Assembly (NCBI GenBank): GCA_009784145.1
Contig: WRCI01000055.1
Coordinates: 1-9,311 of the forward strand
DNA from: Methanobrevibacter sp.
Lineage (GTDB): Archaea > Methanobacteriota > Methanobacteria > Methanobacteriales > Methanobacteriaceae
Direction: 5' to 3'
Length of the DNA: 9,311 nucleotides
The position numbers were made by a program, and so were the translations under genes. Under the pieces are notes generated by a model, which worked only from the letters and a program-made list of their open reading frames with translations, ran no database searches and was not told where the DNA came from. Positions within the stretch are counted from its first letter, which is position 1, and every line of letters begins with the position of its first letter. Positions 5,143-9,311 of this stretch are shown piece by piece.

Positions 5143-5583
5143 TTATTTTTTAAGATCATATTTATTTTTTGTAAGTTGTTTTTCTTTTGCTTCAATTTCT
5201 TTAAGCATTTTTTGAAGCTTTTTTTCTTCAGTTTGAACTTCTAATCTAGCTAATCTTTCATTAATTTCGTTATGTAAAAATCCAACTTCAGTCATTGCTT
5301 GAGAAGTTGATTTACGAATATCAGAAAGTTTGTCTTGCTGATCTTTAGGCAATTGAATTGGAGTTTCCATTAAACGTTTGGTTTCCATATCCTTTTCAAC
5401 CATACTCATTTTTTTAAGTTCAATCTCAGTTTCTAATAACTTAATAGTATTTTGAGATTCTTTAACACGTCTCCACTGCACTACAATTACAATAACTGTT
5501 ATTAAAGCAATAATAGCTATAATCAATATTAATAATTGTTCAATAGACACAGAATTTAAAGAAGCTATTGGTATATTTGCCAT
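5143..5583 (-). CDS. Single-pass membrane protein with long coiled coil, function unknown
   Basis: A 146-residue protein. Residues 17-35 are an uninterrupted Ile/Val/Leu membrane helix, followed at once by QWRRVK (36-41), positive charges that place the C-terminal part in the cytoplasm. The rest is charged and helical: about 42-75 and 98-146 have coiled-coil character (NTIKLLETEIELKK; KKLQKMLKEIEAKEKQL), with a short proline break near 74-79. There is no cysteine. TGAGGT (5590-5595) six bases before the ATG fixes the start. The gene is divergent from map across a 485-bp gap filled by a 22-bp tandem array. It resembles the protein at 4443-4931 in architecture but not in obvious sequence identity. 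Scaffold or shape roles are conceivable, but nothing here proves them. Confidence 0.82.
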   Translation of the reverse strand: MANIPIASLNSVSIEQLLILIIAIIALITVIVIVVQWRRVKESQNTIKLLETEIELKKMSMVEKDMETKRLMETPIQLPKDQQDKLSDIRKSTSQAMTEVGFLHNEINERLARLEVQTEEKKLQKMLKEIEAKEKQLTKNKYDLKK

Positions 5584-5589
5584 TTTTTT

Positions 5590-5620
5590 ACCTCATTTAA
5601 TACAAATTAGTTTTATATTT
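5590..5620 (-). promoter_or_regulatory. Candidate promoter of the 5143-5583 gene inside the first array units
   Basis: Minus-strand AAATATAAAA (5611-5620) is TATA-like and about 30 bp before the ATG, with TGAGGT at 5590-5595. Because each array unit repeats a similar TATA-like string, the real initiation site could be one unit further upstream. Confidence 0.4.
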
Positions 5621-5799
5621 TTTTATAAATTAGTTTTAATTCACTTATAAATTAATTTTATATTTTTATAGATTAACTTTATATTTTTTATAAATTAATT
5701 CTAATTCATTTATAGATTAACTTTATATTTTTTATAAATTAGTTTTATATCTTTTATAAACTAATATTTAATTCATTTATAAATTAATTTAATAAATTT
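5601..5799. repeat. Nine-unit tandem array, period about 22 bp
   Basis: Units begin TATAAATTA (or TATAGATTA, TACAAATTA, TATAAACTA) at 5601, 5624, 5646, 5667, 5689, 5711, 5733, 5755 and 5778, so lengths are 21-23 bp. Most units end with a TTTATATTTTT-like tail. Units 2, 5 and 8 instead carry TAATTCA (5637-5643, 5702-5708, 5769-5775), giving a higher-order period of about 66 bp. There are no spacers between units. The array fills the start of the gap between two divergent genes. Confidence 0.85.
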
Positions 5800-6038
5800 T
5801 AAACTTAATTTATATAATTTAATACATGCTGTTTATATTATAATAAATTATAATAAACAAGATGATATTAAAGTTTGTAAACTAGAGTATATATAAATTT
5901 TGAAAAAATCAGAAGAATAGGAATAAACATTAATTAATAAACAGTAATTATAATAGCTATGTTTAATAAAATATTATTAAAATTTTTAGTATGATTTATA
6001 TGATATTATTAAATATTTATAATTATTAAAAATTTTAT
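5800..6038. other. AT-rich rest of the map upstream gap, with a palindrome and an orphan TATA box
   Basis: No gene is visible. An imperfect palindrome bounded by GTTTAT/ATAAAC lies at 5831-5858. A strong plus-strand TATA element GAGTATATATAAATTT lies at 5885-5900, too far from map for a short leader. The likely map TATA box is AAATATTTATAATT (6011-6024), giving a start near 6044 and a leader of about 25 nt. Confidence 0.45.
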
Positions 6039-6068
6039 TTGTATAATATATGTTATAAGAGGGAATCA

Positions 6069-6989
6069 ATGATAGAAGCTTATGAAAAAGCAGGAAAAAT
6101 TGTATCAAAAGTAAGAAATGATGCTATTAAACTTATAAAAGATGACTTATTAATCCTTGATTTAGTTGAATTTGCAGAGTCTGAAATTCAAAAGTTAGGG
6201 GCGGGAATTGCATTTCCATGTAATGTTTCTGTAAATGAAATAACTGCGCATTATACTTCTCCAGCTAATGATGAAACAAAAATACTCACAGGAGATTTAG
6301 TAAAGTTAGATATAGGTGCACACATTGATGGTTATATAGCTGATTCAGCTATTACTATTATGGCTCCTGGAAAAAACTTAGAAGAAAAATATGATACTGA
6401 TACAATAAACAAGTATAAAGAATTAATTGAAAGTTCAGATGCTGGATTAGAGGCAGCTATTAGTACAGTTAGACCAGGAGTTGAAGTTGGTAAAATTGGA
6501 GCTGCTGTTGAAGAAGCTATAAATAGCTATGGATTTAAACCAATTTCTAACTTAGCAGGACATAGCTTAGAACAATGGAATCTTCATTCAGGATTATCAA
6601 TTCCAAGTATTAATGATAAAAATACAAATAAGTTAAAAGAAGGAGATGCAATAGCTATTGAACCATTTGCAACTGATGGAGTTGGTTGGGTAATAGATAC
6701 TCCTCACACTTACATTTTCAGATATTTAAAAGACAAACCATTTAGAATGCTGCATACACAAAAAATATTAAGAGAAATAAAAGCTAACTATGCAGACCTT
6801 CCTTTTTCAATTAGATGGTTAGCTAAAGAGTTTAATGTTAATAGGTTAAATAGGTCTATGAGAGAATTATCACAAGCTTCAGCAATTTATCCATATCCTG
6901 CATTAAAAGAAAAAACAGATTGCTGGGTTTCTCAAAGTGAACACACAGTTGTAGTTGAAGGAGATGGATGTACTATTACTACTAAGTGA
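6069..6989 (+). CDS. map: Methionine aminopeptidase, type II (archaeal)
   Basis: Removes the initiator methionine from new cytosolic proteins whose second residue is small. From the chosen start it is 306 residues, close to the usual archaeal length of about 295-300. The metal-binding set is complete: D81 (KLDIG), D92 (IADSA), H165 (AGHSLE), E198 (IEPFAT) and E291 (SEHT). H61 and H173 occupy the conserved substrate-pocket positions. Spacings between these residues agree with the Pyrococcus type II enzyme as I recall it. The insertion between about 210 and 275, with its small helical subdomain, marks type II. I chose ATG 6069 because GAGGG (6059-6063) lies five bases before it; an in-frame TTG at 6039 would add ten unrelated residues and bury that site. 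It is divergent from the coiled-coil gene and convergent with frhB. Confidence 0.96.
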   Translation: MIEAYEKAGKIVSKVRNDAIKLIKDDLLILDLVEFAESEIQKLGAGIAFPCNVSVNEITAHYTSPANDETKILTGDLVKLDIGAHIDGYIADSAITIMAPGKNLEEKYDTDTINKYKELIESSDAGLEAAISTVRPGVEVGKIGAAVEEAINSYGFKPISNLAGHSLEQWNLHSGLSIPSINDKNTNKLKEGDAIAIEPFATDGVGWVIDTPHTYIFRYLKDKPFRMLHTQKILREIKANYADLPFSIRWLAKEFNVNRLNRSMRELSQASAIYPYPALKEKTDCWVSQSEHTVVVEGDGCTITTK

Positions 6990-7142
6990 TTGTAATTTAA
7001 CAATTAAAATAAGAGTTCAATAACAAAATTAAAAGTTAAATAAAAAATAAAATTGAATAATTAAAAAAAGATAATAACTAAAAAAAATCTTAAAATTAAA
7101 ATTTAAAAATAAAAAAAATAAAAAAAATAAAATAGTAGAAAT
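6990..7142. terminator. Convergent intergenic region between map and frhB
   Basis: Read on the minus strand after the frhB stop, the DNA has T-rich runs (TTTTATTTTTTTTATTTTTT near 7107-7131), a good archaeal terminator for the frh operon. The plus strand after map has no comparable T-run, so I cannot place its termination point. Confidence 0.5.
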
Positions 7143-7988
7143 TTAGAATGGGACTGGAAGTCCTAACTCTGTTCTACTAGCTATTTCTTTTTCTGCATTA
7201 TCTTTCTTACCGTTAGCTAATTTTTCAAGTAATCCAAGACCTGGTTTTACATCATCCATTACTTTGGTTTCAATAACACCAGCTTCAATAGCTTGAGAAA
7301 GTATATCATCACCAGAAACAGTTCTGGAGAAAACAGTTGACCATCCATCTGGAGAACCAACAGATCCAGTTGATATATCAGCTAATTCAGCAGTATAATC
7401 TTTACAGATGTTACATCCTGCTTGTTCATATCCATGAGTTTCTTTCAATGGAATACTTAATTTATCATCCAATGTTTCAACCCAAAACTTACCTGCGCCA
7501 ATATCCATTTTTTTGGTAACATGAGTTGAAGATTTCATTTTCTCATTGATAAAAGTTTCTAAAGAAGCAAGAGGGAAGTTTTCCATACAGAAAATACCCA
7601 CAACTAATGCTAATTTATCAGCAACAAATCTTGTTCCAAAAGGATAAGATTGCATTTTTCTGATACCTTGCAATTGGCATGGAATTCCTACAATACCTAC
7701 TTTTTCAATACCATAATGTCTAACTGCTTCTTTTAACATCCAAACATTTGGAGAGAAGGTATATTTTGTTCCAGCTGCAGAAATAATTTCTTCTGGTGTC
7801 ATAGCAACTAATGGTTTTGGATCCCATGGGTCATCACCAGGGGCAGCTACTACAGCACCTTCAATAATTTGTTCTTCTAAAGCATAAGTAAATAATGCTG
7901 TAACTATTCCTCCATCTTGTGAAACTTTTTGGATTGCTTTATCGGTTGCTCTTGCAGATACAACTTGTTTATAACTACCTAATGACAT
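7143..7988 (-). CDS. frhB: Coenzyme F420-reducing hydrogenase, beta subunit
   Basis: The F420-binding flavoprotein subunit of the cytoplasmic FrhABG [NiFe] hydrogenase, which uses H2 to reduce F420 for the C1 steps of methanogenesis. The protein has 281 residues, the normal family length. Four conserved cysteines for the [4Fe-4S] cluster are visible: C104 (GIPCQLQG), C134 (GIFCMENF), C192 and C195 (GCNICKDY). The N-terminal part with [11 protein letters not shown] (23-33) and AAGTKYT (71-77), and [13 protein letters not shown] (204-216), are typical FrhB segments around FAD and F420. It is the last gene of the operon: AGGAGG (7996-8001) lies seven bases before the ATG and overlaps the frhG stop codon, so translation is probably coupled. 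Related FrhB/FdhB proteins serve formate dehydrogenase, but the frhG/frhD neighbours settle the identity. Confidence 0.96.
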   Translation of the reverse strand: MSLGSYKQVVSARATDKAIQKVSQDGGIVTALFTYALEEQIIEGAVVAAPGDDPWDPKPLVAMTPEEIISAAGTKYTFSPNVWMLKEAVRHYGIEKVGIVGIPCQLQGIRKMQSYPFGTRFVADKLALVVGIFCMENFPLASLETFINEKMKSSTHVTKKMDIGAGKFWVETLDDKLSIPLKETHGYEQAGCNICKDYTAELADISTGSVGSPDGWSTVFSRTVSGDDILSQAIEAGVIETKVMDDVKPGLGLLEKLANGKKDNAEKEIASRTELGLPVPF

Positions 7989-7999
7989 TTTTAATCCTC

Positions 8000-8842
8000 C
8001 TATAATCCTAAATCCTGTTTGATTCTCTCTTCAGGGAACCAAGATCTTGGACAGTGTTGGTAACAAATTCCACATTTAATACAGCGGTCTTCATTTAATT
8101 CAGGACGTCCATTTATCATTTCAATAGCTCTAGTTTGACAAGCCATTGCACATGTTCCACAACCAGTACACAATGCTTTGTTCACGATACTAAGATTTAA
8201 GTCACAACCACAAGCTGAACTACAGCCTGCCATATCGAGCATAGGTTGTAAATAATCCATATCTCTGTTAATTAAAGCTACAACTACTTTAGCTATAATT
8301 TCAGGAGAAACAGGACAACCTGGAATAGCACAGTCAACTTGTATCAAATCACCTATTGGTAAAAATGATTCATGTTTTGGCTGAGCTTGTTGTCCACCTA
8401 TACAATACCTAGTAAAACAACCAGTCATTGCACAAGATCCAAAAGCACATACTAATTTAGCTTTTTCTCTTAATTTTTTAAGTTCATGCATACTATGTTC
8501 ATCTTGTAAACAAACAGAACCTTCAACTAATGCCAAATCCATTTCTGGCATATCGTCAACTGCGTATGGGTTATTTTCATCAGCATACCATACATCTACT
8601 AAGGTTTGTCCATATACAATATCTATCATATCAGTAAGTAAGTCAGCAAGGATGTCGTAATTTTCAGTTAATGCAACACCATCACCAGTACACCCACTTA
8701 AGTGAAAATATCCTATTTTTGGTTTATCAGCCACTTTTTCAACCTCCTGTTGTGAAGATTCATCATCTTTTGGCTTTATTGGCTTAGCTTCTTTTTCTGC
8801 TTTACCTCCAAGTCCTAAAAACCTTTTAATTCTTGCAAGCAT
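8000..8842 (-). CDS. frhG: Coenzyme F420-reducing hydrogenase, gamma subunit
   Basis: The small electron-transfer subunit of FrhABG, carrying electrons from the [NiFe] site in FrhA to FrhB. It has 280 residues. The proximal cluster region has C51, D54 (GCTGDG), C137 (GSCAMTG) and C176 (IPGCPVSPE). Aspartate replaces the second Cys of the usual CxxC, in line with the Asp ligand reported for Methanothermobacter FrhG. The C-terminal third has two ferredoxin motifs: C225/C228/C231 with C235, and C254/C257/C260 with C264. C207, C211 and C213 form an additional CxxxCxC group before them. Residues 13-41 form a Lys/Glu-rich linker before the core begins at [16 protein letters not shown] (8851-8855) lies eight bases before the ATG, beside the end of frhD. 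Confidence 0.96.
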   Translation of the reverse strand: MLARIKRFLGLGGKAEKEAKPIKPKDDESSQQEVEKVADKPKIGYFHLSGCTGDGVALTENYDILADLLTDMIDIVYGQTLVDVWYADENNPYAVDDMPEMDLALVEGSVCLQDEHSMHELKKLREKAKLVCAFGSCAMTGCFTRYCIGGQQAQPKHESFLPIGDLIQVDCAIPGCPVSPEIIAKVVVALINRDMDYLQPMLDMAGCSSACGCDLNLSIVNKALCTGCGTCAMACQTRAIEMINGRPELNEDRCIKCGICYQHCPRSWFPEERIKQDLGL

Positions 8843-8845
8843 TTG

Positions 8846-9311
8846 CTAAACCCCTATTTCTTTTAAAATCATCTCAATGGCTTCAGGGATTGCATTTTTA
8901 ACAGGCTCACTCAAGCCCATATCCACATTTGGTGCAGAAATTTCCTTAGGTTTGCATCCTATGATAATCACTTCCATATCTTTAGCAAGATCATGAAGTG
9001 GTTCTTCAACTGGCCATGTATGAGCATTTTCATATGCTCCTCTTGGCATATCATAAGGACTAAATATTTTTAGAGTTCCTGGTTCCGCATTGAACTCCAC
9101 AACATCAACTACTATTAACTTTTTCCAACTTTCGTGGGGTAAAGTAAATATAAAGTGTGTTGCACCAGTTCCAGCATCAATAAACATGGTGTCATTTGGC
9201 ATTTCCTTATCTTTGAAATAGTCTTCTAAAGCATTAATAACTTCAGGACCGAAACCATCATCTTTGAATAATATGTTTCCGCATCCTACGACTAATATTT
9301 CTGCATCATAT
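8846..9311 (-). CDS. frhD: Hydrogenase maturation protease for F420-reducing hydrogenase (5' end outside window)
   Basis: The endopeptidase that trims the FrhA C terminus after nickel insertion. The reading frame stays open to the right edge: 154 residues are visible. The first complete codons read [21 protein letters not shown], matching the N terminus of FrhD/HycI-type proteases (GxGNxLxxDDGxG), so only a few residues are missing. The second family motif FIDAGTGA follows (43-50 of the visible part), with the metal-binding Asp. An ATG at 9200-9202 is internal and would remove the first catalytic motif, so I do not take it as the start. Gene order frhD-frhG-frhB with gaps of 3 and 11 bp indicates one operon; frhA is expected upstream, outside the window, as in other frhADGB clusters. 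Confidence 0.93.
   Translation of the reverse strand, partial: YDAEILVVGCGNILFKDDGFGPEVINALEDYFKDKEMPNDTMFIDAGTGATHFIFTLPHESWKKLIVVDVVEFNAEPGTLKIFSPYDMPRGAYENAHTWPVEEPLHDLAKDMEVIIIGCKPKEISAPNVDMGLSEPVKNAIPEAIEMILKEIGV

Noticed and set aside
5601..5799. CRISPR array
   Set aside because: Units are contiguous with no unique spacers, and repeats are degenerate and too short; no cas gene is present.
6039..6068. Ten extra N-terminal residues of methionine aminopeptidase from TTG 6039
   Set aside because: GAGGG at 6059-6063 serves the ATG at 6069; the extra residues do not resemble the family N terminus and would lie close to the likely transcription start.
7337..7519. Plus-strand open frame of 60 codons
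   Set aside because: Antisense to the middle of frhB, which is unmistakable on the other strand.
9200..9202. ATG as the start of frhD
   Set aside because: The frame is open to the right edge and encodes the conserved [13 protein letters not shown] motif upstream of this ATG, so it is internal.

Overview
The window comes from a methanogenic archaeon of the Methanobacteriales, most likely Methanobrevibacter or a close relative. The evidence is the F420-reducing hydrogenase cluster (frhD-frhG-frhB), an archaeal type II methionine aminopeptidase, an archaeal RNase P RNA, an archaeal-type initiator tRNA, TATA-box promoters with purine-rich ribosome-binding sites, and very AT-rich intergenic DNA.

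Layout, left to right. 1-435 is AT-rich DNA without a gene. 436-639 (-) is a small six-cysteine zinc-ribbon-like protein. 767-2096 (-) is a two-gene operon: a membrane polyprenol/phytol kinase-like protein, then an unusual thymidylate-kinase-like P-loop kinase. At 2171-2231 lies a 61-bp exact copy of the 3' end of the RNase P RNA gene. A VapBC toxin-antitoxin pair follows (2388-3058, -). The complete RNase P RNA gene is at 3489-3782 (-). The initiator tRNA-Met is at 4081-4155 (-). Two small single-pass membrane/coiled-coil proteins of unknown function (4443-4931 and 5143-5583, both -) each have a tandem AT-rich array upstream. Methionine aminopeptidase (6069-6989, +) converges on the end of the frh operon, and the frh genes (-) run off the right edge.

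Main observation: 61 bp of the RNase P RNA 3' end occurs twice in the same orientation, and the VapBC pair lies between the copies. One copy is part of the intact gene. The other is an isolated fragment 1,316 bp away on the downstream side. This is the geometry left by site-specific integration into the 3' end of an RNA gene, with rnpB in the role usually played by a tRNA gene. No integrase is visible, so the island would be a remnant or an element moved in trans.

Secondary observations: a nine-unit array of about 22 bp in the 485-bp gap between the divergent map and coiled-coil genes, with a variant unit every third repeat; 19-20-bp arrays in two other gaps; and a polyprenol kinase gene coupled to a P-loop kinase whose usual DRY motif reads SRY. 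The Frh proteins have their expected cofactor ligands and look functional; frhA should lie just beyond the right edge.
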